Part shown: positions 53,498 through 64,000 of the stretch, piece by piece
Position numbering within the stretch: the first letter of the stretch is position 1
How the letters are laid out: each line of letters begins with the position of its first letter
NCBI GenBank assembly: GCA_035771175.1
Contig: CM069607.1
Coordinates: forward strand, 12,815,001-12,879,000
DNA length: 64,000 nt
Direction: 5' to 3'
DNA from: Paratinospora sagittata
Lineage: Eukaryota > Streptophyta > Magnoliopsida > Ranunculales > Menispermaceae
Notes under the pieces: model-generated
Seen by the model: only the letters and a program-made list of their open reading frames with translations
What the model was told of the DNA's origin: nothing
Databases searched by the model: none
Made by a program: the position numbers and the translations under genes

Positions 53498-55750
53498 TGT
53501 GACGACCCTCAATTTTCATAAAATGGGACCCCAATACTGTTTAGATGTTGTGTGGTATGTTTCTTGTGAAATGAGTGTATGTATGTTATAAATATTAGAT
53601 AATATTATTCATAACATTATTATCTACTAATAAGATTATGTGTGGTATGTTATGGATATTAACTAATATTAGGTGAGTACATGTAGTGGTTAATTTGATT
53701 ACATGTAGTGGTTGAAATGAATAAAATTGGATCAAGGTTAGATGAAAGTTGAATGATATTAATTTAATTTAAATTATATGGGGGGAATTGTCATCCAGAA
53801 GGGAATTGTCGTCCAGAAGAAAGAAAAAAAAAGAACGTCCAGAGAAAGAAAGCCGAGAAGAAAGAAAGAAAATAGAGAAAGGATTTCGCGACGGTTTTGT
53901 GGCCGGATTTGATACTCCGGTAAGCCATTTTCCCTTATATTCGTTGCAAAAGTGATATTTAAGCTACGTGTGACGTTCCTAGTTTTTAATTTTTTACTAT
54001 AGGAGGTGTTTTGTAGTGTTTTCAAAAATGGAGTTTTGACCCACTTTGAATAGAAACACGTAAAAATTATATATTATCACTCTTATAGTCGTGTAGATCG
54101 CGAATATATAGTTTGTTTGTGTTCATATGTAATATTGGTGCCGGTATAGCTGCCGTAAGCCAAATTTGACACTTGGGGCCTTTGTAACTATGTCAAACTC
54201 CGGTGAAATTCCAGTTTTAAACCATCAAATTGTAGAGGACTCAATTTTGGACGTTTCGATACCAAGATCATGACTTTTGGATATCTATTAGTATTTTTAG
54301 TATGCGATTGAATGGTTTCAGTAAGTACATTGGACTAGAATACTTGTAGAAATAAGGTTAAAAAGCTTATTTCTATTGTTTTTTACTTTGAAAATATTTT
54401 AGAGGGGGGTAGAAATTATTTAGACAGACCATCACGTGTCTGGGAGACTTGAATATAATTATGAGACTGAATTGGAAAGTTAGAAATTAATATAAATGGA
54501 AAGAATACTCAATAATACGACTTAATTAATATAAATGAGTATTAATATGAATGATATGATATGTGCAGGTTCTATTAGACGCGGTGGAGTAAGTTGATAG
54601 TGTGGGACTTATATTTTGGCATTGGTTGTGAGTAGAATTTCATTTTATTTTCATTTATATCATCATAATATTTATATGTGAATGCTTGTACATGTGCATG
54701 TTTGATTGTGGCATGAAGTAAATGCGGAGATTTTCTATATAGACTAATAAATCTATTGGAGCTAGACTTTTGGATATAATCAAGTAGGTTGAGTTTACTC
54801 CTTATAAGAATAATCGGGTCTAGTGGTCCTATTTAGATTTAAAGGTTTATGTAGGAATTTATTCAGTTGAAAAGTGTGACGAGTTCTAGTATGGTTTGCG
54901 AGGAAAGCTAATTATGTTTGAAAAGAGGGATGTTTACTTGGAATTAGAGTACGGTTTATATTTCTTCTTTATAACACTAGTTGGTAAGTACTGAATATTA
55001 CAAAGAACTAGTCAATTAGTACATCTGGCTGACTTATTCAAGTAACGTTGGAATGTGACCTTAAGCTATAAACCTAGTACCTATTGACAATATGTATTCA
55101 TATTTGTCTTGGAAAAGTTTGTCACATACTTGAATAAGGCTGAAATATGTGTGTTGCATATGGAATTAGTTTGCATTGTATATTGGATGTTACTATAAGA
55201 TGCATATACTGCATATTGATCAACATAACATGCTCATGCACACATGATGATGTAGATGTATAGATGATGGTATATATGAATTCTATTTTACTGGGCATCG
55301 TTGGCTCATCATATTCCCAAATTTTTCAAGTTCTTCAGCAGTAGAGAAGGGCAAGGAAATAGTTTAATACTGACATAGGAGTGCCTTGCGAGAAGAGTGT
55401 TTTTGATGTAGGTTTGGTAATTTGATCTTTTGATTTATACATATATGTATATAGTACCCCACATGTATAACTAAGTAGATGGATGTATTGGATAGATAGA
55501 TATTGTTAGATGTTAACAGGGTTGAACTGAATGATGATATGTTTTGATGGATGTGGATGATAGATAAATATATTTTGTTGGATGGGTTATTAGGTGATTT
55601 GCTTTTGTGAGATGTCCTATTTATAGAGGAGACTTTGTCGGAGTCTCGGTTGAGGCTTAACAGGGATCTAATTGTTCTATGGCTGATAGAATGGTTAGAT
55701 TTTTGTGCCGATCAGGATGCCCCCTGGGGGTTTGTGAAGGGGTCCTGACA
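53498..55750 (+). mobile_element. 3' LTR of the truncated gypsy element, 2,253 bp
   Basis: Begins TGTGACGACCC directly after a purine tract (GTTGGGGAGGT) and ends GGGTCCTGACA, which is nearly the inverse of the start. It adjoins the integrase remnant. The left part of the element is deleted, so no target duplication can be checked. Confidence 0.85.
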
Positions 55751-55759
55751 GTGTTGATG

Positions 55760-56290
55760 TGTTTATCAGGACGCTAATGTCTTAGCAACGCCCTCCTAAA
55801 CTTGGTAAGTCAGGACACTGATGATACATTTTGACGCTGATAATGTTCAAGGTTGAAAAGTTCATATCTATCAGGACGCTTATTTTGTCAGTAGCGCCCT
55901 CATTGAATCAACCAAGGAACTTATAAGGACGTTGATTGAGCATTAGCTTGCTGATCATTTTAAACATCAGGACACTTACGTCTTTAGTAGCGCCCTTATG
56001 TTTTTGTGCTTTGAATGTTAGGACGCTTACGTCATTAATAGCGCCCTTGTGATTTTAAAGTGTTTCAAAAACTAGTCAATAAGCTTATCATCAAATAGCG
56101 CCCTCACAGATTTGTTCAATTTTAAACGTTAAGTAAGTCAGGACGCTTCCGTTCCAGTAGCGCCATCACTTCACAGTTCAGCAAAACGCTTATAGTTTAT
56201 AAGCGCCCTCAAAGAACAAAACATCAAAGTTGGTTTTACGAGTCAGGACGCTGATTGACAAATCATGATGCTAATCTAACACTGTCATAA
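55760..56290 (+). repeat. Alternating two-motif array inside LTR C
   Basis: Degenerate CAGGACGCT(T/A) and TAGCGCCCTCA motifs alternate about seven to nine times, with irregular gaps of about 25-80 bp. Counterparts in reverse orientation lie in LTR A (58490-58820, 61862-61880) and LTR B (46865-47140). Confidence 0.75.
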
Positions 56291-57268
56291 AAATGCTATT
56301 TGCATTTTTTTTATACACTTTTCAAAACTGTTCAAAACCTTTTTCAGAACTTTTTGAATCTTTTCAGAATGTTCTAATACTTTATCATAACATTTTATTT
56401 TCATGATTGATTAGAAGATTCAGGTGTTGTCGCCATAATTGAACAAATCAATCGTTTATGAGAAAGAATGTATTTGTTGTTTTGAAATAGCTTTGTGCCC
56501 CAAAATCATACTTGAAAAGTTCAAGTTCATTATTCCATTGCTATCTCCATATATATGTTGCCTTAGAGCAAATTGAACACATGATCAACGAGAAAACTGA
56601 TAACCTTTTTTCAAATCCTTAAACAATTTTCGTTTGTGCAAATACTCTTAAAAGTTATACTTCTATTCGCTGCTTTAAATTCTTGATCAAGTTTGAAATA
56701 CGTTAAGTCTTCTGGATTAGTTGATCTTCATTCATATCTTTTCAAAAATCCATTGAAGAAGAAAAATTTTTGAAACTATTTTTAGCTACACTTCATCATA
56801 CATATTTTGCCGAATCTGTGGTAACAAAAGGTTCAATCCAAAGCTTTGTAAGTATCACTTTGATTCTAAGTAAAGGGAATCATATCTCATCTTATACCTT
56901 GGTATTGGTGACTGGTTAGTCACTGGTTTAGAGCAAGTATTGCTCGATTTGTAACGATTGTTCTCATACTTGGAAGTTGAGAAAGGTTGTTCTCAAGCCT
57001 GTAAATTGAGAAGGTGTAACAGTTTGATCTTCACTCTTAAGAAAATTCTTAGTGGAGTTTAGACAAATCCTAACTGAGGAGGTTAGGTAATGGATGTCGG
57101 CAAGGCCGAACCACTCTAAATCTTGTGTGTCTTGTTTTCATTACTGTTACTGTGTTTGATTTACCATACTTAGTTTAATCTGCTTTTATTACTTTAAACA
57201 TTTTAAAGAAAGGTTAAAAATCTAAAGTGCCCAATTCACCCCCCCTTTTGGACACTTATGGGCCAACA

Positions 57269-57486
57269 GCTACTCGTTGAGGAACTTTGAAGATCGACAT
57301 GTAATATGTAGGGAGCACTGACAGTAAATATCTGATAAGAGCCAACCTACCCCCTCTAAATAAAAAGGTGTTTTTCTATTCATCAAGTCTCGGGAAATCT
57401 TTGTCAGAATCGGACCCCAAAACTGTTGGCACAAAGGGTTCCCCCTAATGGTAAGCCTAAGTAGCGCAAAGGCCACACCCCGATAG
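57269..57486 (-). pseudogene. LINE piece 2: end of RT region
   Basis: The minus strand reads VWPLRYLGLPLGGNP and then PTYYMSIFKVPQRVA, the conserved post-RT segment. It is bounded on both sides by solo LTRs. Confidence 0.88.
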
Positions 57487-60400
57487 TGTTGGCTAGGTGT
57501 GTCCAAGAGGGGGGTGAATTGGACTCAATAGACAAATTAAAATACAACACAATGAAAAATAGTAAACAAAAAATAGATGGATGAACACAAGTAATTTATA
57601 GTGGTTCAGCTATATGCCTACGTCCACTACCTAATCTCCTTAGTTAGGATTTTTTAAAGTCCACTGACTGATTCTCTTACGAGTGAGAACCAAACCGATA
57701 CAAATGCCTTTTCACGGTTCAAGGCAAACCTATCCTTCTATAGGCTAAGGATGAACCTACAACTTTTCGATTTACAAGCTAGAAACTACCTAAGCTTCTC
57801 GATTTTAAGGCTAGAGAACTACTTATAATCTTGACTTACAGGCTCAAGACAACCTATGCACTCACTTTCACGGGTAGGAGTAAACCACTATCCTAACTCA
57901 AAAATAAACAAATTTTTTTGCAGTTGATGTAACTACAGTTACAAAAAGCTTGATACAGTTACAAAGATACAAGATTAAAGCACAACCGTATCATATGAAC
58001 TTTCACTCAAATTCCTCCTTGAACAATGAATAACATGAGATTTAAAACGTGTTGAAAAATTCGAGTAAAACAGTTCAAAGATTTATTTTCAACAGATTTT
58101 CAGAAATGACCGAGTATAAGCACAATGAAAATCTTTTGAATAGAAAATGATTTCAAAATATTTTTGATACTGAACAACTCATTCAAAATTCAACTAACTT
58201 TCAAAAGTTTTGACACAGTGATTCTTTCTGTGTGTTTCACTGATTTTGAATCACATACTTATAGACTTTTTGTTAAAGTCGTTGCACACTTAGGTTTGAA
58301 ATTTGAATTTGAACGTTTAGTCAATACGACTCTAATCTTTCACTAAAATGGTAATCTTGATTTATGAAAATATTCTAGTTTAATTCAGGATACATGAATG
58401 AGGAAAGTCTAGGTTAAAGTGCTTTATGTATCTGAAATGTCAACTAGCAGGTTTGTCAGATACTTTTTCAGGTTTTTGACAGTAGTGCTTAAGCATCCTG
58501 ATGGAACATGAGCATCCTGATATACATTGTATCAAAAACTTAAGTTCAGCTGACTTTGTTCTTTGAGCGCGCTGACAGTGCATCAGCATCCTGAAGCTCA
58601 ACAAAACATATTAAACCCAAAAGGCAATGAGGACGTTAATCAACGAGTAGCGTCCTGATACTCTTTAAAACGTAAAAAACCAGAAACGCATGACCGTGCT
58701 AATGCGCTATCAACGTCCTGGTACTTCTTCAGGTTGTTCTATGAGGGCGCTCTTATATGAGTAGGGCCCTGACATATCCTAACCAATAAGCCTTCAGTGT
58801 CCTGATGAGTATGTTAGCGTGTGGCACCCGTGCCTTTATGTGACGTCATTTTGACCCATAGTGTACCCGTAGAGTACATGTATACGTATTTGTATATGTA
58901 AGTGTATATGTATTTTGATACTCGAAGCACGTAAGTTCGAGTGTCTTTGCATGATTTTAGGTCATAAAGAGTGTGCATGAAGTCTCGGTACCATCGAAGA
59001 CCCGTTCGACGTCAAAACATGTCGAAAACGGTGTTTTGGATCCAGTGGAGCTCTCTTCATGGAGGAAGAGATTTATGTCACAAATTACATCAATGGTTGA
59101 TCTCATAGATCCGTGGTTCGATTGAGCTAAAATTTTATCAGCTCATTCTTATATGATAGAGCTTCATTATGAACGGTGAAGATCTTGATAGGAGTTACCT
59201 ACTATGATTTGTAAGACTCCAAACACAGTTTCACAGATTTTCAGATTTTCTTACGCAGTTTTGATCAAATAGTTAGGTATCGTAATCCCACCGTTGGATT
59301 GAGTTGAAAGTTTACCAGAATGTTGGTAACTGACTCATGCAACGTTTGTACGGTTAGGATGTTAAATTGGTGGGTAGTTTGCAAGAAATGTACTATCTAA
59401 GTACAAGTATTGCAACAGAAAACTATTTTTTTGATAGTTTTTGGGCAACTTTTAGTTGTGGGCCCAAGCTTATCTATTTAAGCAACCAAAACGTAATTTT
59501 AGGATCATTTGCTCATTTCTCAGCCAGAAAAGAGAGAAAGGAGCTGGAGAAGAGAGAAAGGAATTGAAGAGGAGAAGAGGAGAAAAGGAGAGGAAACCTA
59601 GGGTTGGTGGATTTTGCTCAAAATCCCTAAGGTTTGCATGTTTTTCCTCATTGTTCTTCCTTCAATCTCTTTGGTTCATGCATGCTAGTGTTGTTTTGAT
59701 GCATGCATTGTATGAAACCCAGATTTGAAGGGGTAGTGGAAATCAAATGTTGTTCAAATGCTTTGCATGTTTGATATGTGTGTTTAGAGTGTGTTGGGAA
59801 CCCTCTAAAGGCAAAAACCCCAATTTCTAGCAAGAAATTGGTAGGGTTTAGTACAAATGACCTAGTCTTGGTTCATTGACCTAGACTTTGACTTAAGCTT
59901 TGCATGCCATCTATGATGGACTGATCATTATTAGGGATTGATTCATGTATTTAGCTTGAGATTTTAATGGTGAAATCATATGGTTTAGTGTAAATGGTCA
60001 TTGTTTGGTTCATGGCCTTAGGCTTTTCCAAAAGTCATGCATGTCAACTATGTTGTTCTAGGTGGCATTGTGGATGATTCCATGTTGCAAGATCAGTAAA
60101 ATTCATAGCTGAACATGATGGCCTAGTGTAAAATTGGCAATATGGCCTATGTATGAAAATTTCCAGATTTGGGGCTTTTGATGCTCTTGATATAAAATCT
60201 GAAAAATTATGCAATGTAGGTCTAATTGGACATGATTAGGGTTGTTTGATGATTGAATTCAGTGGGTTCTCATAATGGACACCCTAAGGTTGACTAATTT
60301 TGATCTAGGCTAAATATTTGGTATTTTTCATGTACTTTGGCAATTTTGCATGTAATTTGGGGATTTTGCCCAAATTGAGACTTTTCACCCAAAGCAAGTC

Positions 60401-62258
60401 AATTTATGAAATTGACTTGGGGATTGTTTAATTGGACCCAAATGGAGTAGAATCATGGGTTTAAAATGTTAGAACCTATATTAAATTGATATGACTTAGT
60501 TCATTTTTGATCTTATGTTTTATATTGGCCTAATTGAGGATTTTGACGAAGACTTGGTCAATTGATAAAATTGACTTGATGTATAGTCTAATTGACCCTA
60601 ATTATAATTGAATGTCATGTATATTAGTGGTTGGATCATGAGATCACCCTATTACATTCAATTAAGGTCAATCTCAGTTTAATTGAGTCTAAATGATTAA
60701 GTTGAGCAATATGGAAATTGGCTCAAGGGGGTAATCAATTTAGAATCTAATTAACTTTAGATTGGGTTTGAACATGGGGTTTTGACACACTTTATGACTG
60801 ATTTTCAGTTGTGTGAACCATGTTATTTCCAGGTCTTGTGATTGATCTTGAACCCGTTTAGTCAATTGGAGAGTGTTGGTGATTGGATTGGCTAGACTTA
60901 GCCAATCATGGGTGAGTGTTCTTTTACTTTTGGATTATTTATATGTGGCATTGTAGTATAGAAATGTTTTAAATGCTTATGTATGATGGTATGCATGTTT
61001 TAATATTCCATGAAATACATTTGAGCATAATTCATTGGGATGACAATTTGGGTTGAGGCTCCTAGTTGGAATATCCTCTTTTTGGAAATTCTCGTAAGTC
61101 TAGCGGCGATCCCAGTTGTGTATCTGGCAGAGGGTTTTATGACTTGTGTATGGGTAGGTTAGTTTAGGCTAATCTTACGTGCTGCACAGCCCCATAAATC
61201 CTATTAGGATACGAGTATTGAGTGTGTGTTCAGGTACTATGTGTAGCGCACCATCCTTGAAGTACTCAAGAGGTGTTAGGATTGCATGAGCATGACTTCA
61301 AATGTTATGCATTGTCTTATGTATGACTTGATTCATTATGTTAGCATGTATGTAATCTATTTCGTCATCATGATATTTCAATGATTTATGATCTTATCAT
61401 GTTTTATAAATGCACGTATATGCCACTTGTAAATAACATTCACTGAGCTGGCTGTAGCTCACACCTCACTATCTTCTTTCAGGATCTGATAGAAAAGGAA
61501 AAGGGAAAGCTTGACTGCGGAGCGTCCCTTGTTTTTGTTTCATGTAGGTGTTGTACATTTAGTTTTGGATTTTGATAACTATGTACATGATAACACCTAG
61601 TAATTGTATATTTAACACATAGTTGTGATGTGTTGGATTTTGTATCATTTTGAAGACTTTGGAATTTTATATTTGGTAATTTGGAGAAGTAATATTTTAT
61701 TTCATTATGATCATGTTAGTTGGTTGTTAAGGATGTACTTTTATTTCTTTTTGGGGATTCGTATATGTATTTTAGGCTGACGGGACGTCGGGTGTACCGA
61801 CGGAGGGTATACTCGGAGGTTCCCGTGCCGGCCATGACGTCACGTATAGTGGGTCGTGACATAGCGTCCTGATGGAACACTGAAAAACTGATTTTTGAAA
61901 TTCAATACTTTGATTAAAACTCGATTAAAACATGATAAACTTGATAATTTAAAATCAATTTGATCATTGAAAAACTCAACAAAACTAATCGAAAAACCTT
62001 AAAAAATGAATCGATCAAAAAATTGAAAGATTATGCATAAAGTGATTAAAACTTACTGACGATTGTTTGAGTAAGAGTTTTACATTCTAGATACTTAATC
62101 CTCTTAAGACTTGATCTTGATTGTTGTCTTCCATGATCTCAGTGTTGATTGATCTTGGTCTTTTGATTTGACTGAAATCTTCAACAAGATCATTAGATAA
62201 CAAGGTGGAGTGGTTTGTAATCATCAAAATATTCCTCATAGGGTTCCTTGAGATAACA
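57487..62258 (-). mobile_element. Solo LTR A, reverse orientation, with a nested solo LTR
   Basis: On the plus strand it starts TGTTGGCTAGG and ends GAGATAACA, flanked by GATAG (57482-57486 and 62259-62263). Removing the nested element leaves about 1.73 kb. Its reverse complement shares the start region, TGATGATTACAAACC, the motif array and the CAATTCACCCCCC end with LTR C. Internal short frames are not genes. Confidence 0.88.
58820..61861 (+). mobile_element. Nested solo LTR, 3,042 bp, gypsy-type ends
   Basis: Begins TGTGGCACCCG, ends GGGTCGTGACA, flanked by TAGCG (58815-58819 and 61862-61866). No long ORF. TCTATTTAAG near 59471 could be its TATA region. The orientation is arbitrary; the plus strand was chosen from that TATA-like site. 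Confidence 0.85.
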
Positions 62259-63598
62259 GATAGCACACCCCACCCTCTCTGCTATATCAAGCAATATTGT
62301 TGGATCCATGTTAATACCTAGCAACTGACTTTTTACTAAATTCAGTTTCAGCCTTGAAATTGTGGAGAAGCAATGGAAGAGCTTTATAGCATTTTCAACA
62401 TTCTCTTTACCCCCATCCAAGAACATGAGTGTGTCATCAACAAACCACAAATGTGAGATATTTATCTTCTTAGTGCCCACTGAGAACCCTTCGATTACTT
62501 GGAATTGATTTTCCCTTGATAGTAGTTTGCCTAAGCCATCTGCTACTAATGAAAATAGGAATGGGCAAAGTGGATCCCTTTGACAACGACCCCTTTCTCT
62601 ATTGAACTTGCCCCTTGGCCGCCCATTAATAACTATAGAGTAAGTGACTGAGGATAGACAACTTGTGATCCACCTTATCCATTGATTGCCAAAAACTTTT
62701 GCCTTCATAACAAATTGTAGGAAACTCCACTCCACTTAATTGTATGCCTTTTCAAAATCAACCTTCGCTACTACCCCAGGCTTATTCTTTCATCGATAAT
62801 CATATACAACTTCATTTGCTATCATTACTTAATCCAAAATTTGTCTCCCTTGGACAAAAGTTGATTGGTTAGGTTCAATGATTTTTTCCAGAACTGATCT
62901 TAGTCTAATAGATAACACTTTCGAGATTATCTTATAAAGGCTAGTGACAAGGCTAATTGGACGATAGTCCTTAACCAACAGTGAATGGGTTTTTTTAAGG
63001 GTAAGGCATATGTATGTGCATTTGTTTGGATATTAACAATCCCATTTTGAAAGAAATCACCAAAAACTTCCATAATCTCCTCTTTGACTAAGTCCCAAGA
63101 GTTTTGATAAAATGCCGAGGAGAAACCATCAGGATCCGGGGCTTTATTTCCATTGCAGCTTAAAACAACTGCCTTGACTTCTTCCAACTCAAAAGGTTGT
63201 TCAAGGAATGCCATGTCTTCATGTGAAATAGGGTCCCAAGATAAGCCTTCAATCATCAAAGCATGTGACGTCTGTGATGTGTATAGGTCCTCGAAAAAAC
63301 CTACAATCTTCTATACCACTTCCTCTTCTAATTCAGCCAGTTCCCCTTTCGCCTTCTCAATCCTTGAAATAATACTTTTGTTATGTCTGTTCCTTAATGA
63401 ACTGTGAAAGAACTTAGAGTTTGCATTGTCTTCCTTTAACCACCTTATTTTAGCTTTCTAAAATGCCACACGATCCTCCTTTAAACACACCTCAACTAGT
63501 TCTGTTTGATCATGTTCCTGAATACTTCCAACTCCCCATTCTAGTTTTCGTGCTCCTCCATCTTATCAAAATTGATGATGATTTTCCCCATTCTTGAA
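62259..63598 (-). pseudogene. LINE piece 1: reverse transcriptase
   Basis: Minus-strand frames 63259-62927 (NGNKAPDPDGFSSAFYQ) and 62735-62193 carry RT. SIVINGRPRGKFNRERG is followed by QRDPLCPFLFSLVADG and the catalytic box as FVDD, where FADD is usual. It ends in IAERVGCAI at the LTR A junction. Stops and a frameshift separate the two frames. Confidence 0.9.
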
Positions 63599-63609
63599 TA
63601 CTGCACAAG

Positions 63610-64000
63610 ATTATTACTAATAGTTTTTTTTTTTTATAATATTCTCTAATTTTCAGAGGTTTATCCTTCCATCACCTATAATTAGATTTGTACATTTTTC
63701 CTTTTAGATAAAAGGGATATTTTTTTCAGTCACATTAATTTATTTTGTTGTCTACAAATGAGTTTTCCAATTGATTTTAAGGTTTAAGTAGAGTAGAAGA
63801 ATACAATATTTTATTTTTAAAATTAATTAGAATTTTTGGGTATAAAAAACTGTAATTTACAGGTGATCGATAAAATAATATATATATTTTTATTTGTAAG
63901 GAATATATTAATGCATTTAATTTTGAATAAGCATGAATTGTAACTAAATAAAGTATAAATGAACTAATAATTATAATTTAATTATAGTATGTAGTTCAAA
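63610..64000. other. AT-rich intergenic sequence
   Basis: Nothing recognised. Confidence 0.5.

Larger units (their letters stand above)
52360..57268 (+). mobile_element. Solo LTR C with a nested gypsy fragment
   Basis: TGTTGAACC start, GGGCCAACA end, flanked by GCTAC (52355-52359 and 57269-57273). LTR sequence itself is 52360-52772 plus 55751-57268, about 1.93 kb. The 3' end has CCCAATTCACCCCCCCTTTTG. The inner part carries an alternating motif array (55760-56290). It is inserted in the LINE; no internal domain of its own remains. Confidence 0.88.
51001..63598 (-). mobile_element. 5'-truncated LINE insertion split by two LTR insertions
   Basis: Three minus-strand pieces form one LINE: 63598-62259, 57486-57269 and 52359-51001, about 2.9 kb in total. 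Ends: poly(T) at 51001-51010 (the poly(A) tail) and a target duplication TACTGCACAGG (50990-51000) / TACTGCACAAG (63599-63609). The reading passes from RT (62-63 kb) through the central piece to the zf-RVT and C-terminal region at 51-52 kb once the interrupting LTRs are ignored. The endonuclease is missing: the element starts between endonuclease and RT. Confidence 0.88.

Noticed and set aside
55760..56290. Repeat-spacer pattern that could be mistaken for a CRISPR array
   Set aside because: Repeats are 9-11 nt, degenerate, of two kinds, irregularly spaced, and lie in a plant LTR.
59367..59833. Frames inside the 3-kb solo LTR
   Set aside because: Purine-rich low-complexity stretches with no domain; non-coding LTR sequence.

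Overview
This is plant nuclear DNA. It shows canonical GT-AG introns, a plant actin-related protein gene, tRNA-derived SINEs, Ty1/copia and Ty3/gypsy LTR elements, L1-type LINEs, hAT-type MITEs and a Mutator-like element carrying a plant mobile domain (PMD) gene. An angiosperm, probably a dicot or other broad-leaved lineage, fits best; the species cannot be read from the sequence.

From the left edge to about 37.65 kb the window is dominated by one host gene on the minus strand. It encodes an actin-related protein that I identify as plant ARP9 (the ARP8/INO80-type nuclear ARP). I rebuilt nineteen coding exons from their splice sites: the ATG is at 37398 and the nineteenth exon ends at 3669. 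They give 546 uninterrupted codons with consistent phases. The last coding exon (about 50 residues expected) is not in the window, so the gene is longer than 37 kb. Its size comes from transposons in the introns: a copia 3' end (17-1279), a copia 5' half fused to a LINE (6707-12546), other LINE fragments (13.4-14.1, 17.0-18.2, 18.55-20.47, 22.5-22.96, 28.4-28.9 and 34.1-35.3 kb), three SINEs and two hAT-type elements.

Right of the gene, at 37653-42623, is a Mutator-like element with inverted termini of about 275 bp. It keeps the C-terminal zinc knuckle of a MULE transposase and a decayed multi-exon PMD gene. One terminus lies only about 255 bp upstream of the ARP9 start codon. It is followed by a foldback element built from related tandem units (42700-43593).

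From 44.4 to 63.6 kb the sequence is a stack of insertions. A solo LTR (44409-46065) and a partial LTR (46545-47570) are followed by a fragment of a D14/KAI2-like alpha/beta hydrolase (47642-47890) and a foldback element with a SINE-like core (48659-49052). A 2.9-kb LINE (51001-63598, minus strand, with target duplication) was then split by two solo LTRs of one family in opposite orientations (52360-57268 and 57487-62258). Each of these received a further LTR insertion: a truncated gypsy end at 52773-55750 and a 3.04-kb solo LTR at 58820-61861. Target-site duplications allow the order to be read directly.

I see no CRISPR array, operon, rRNA or functional tRNA gene. The only apparently intact host gene is ARP9.
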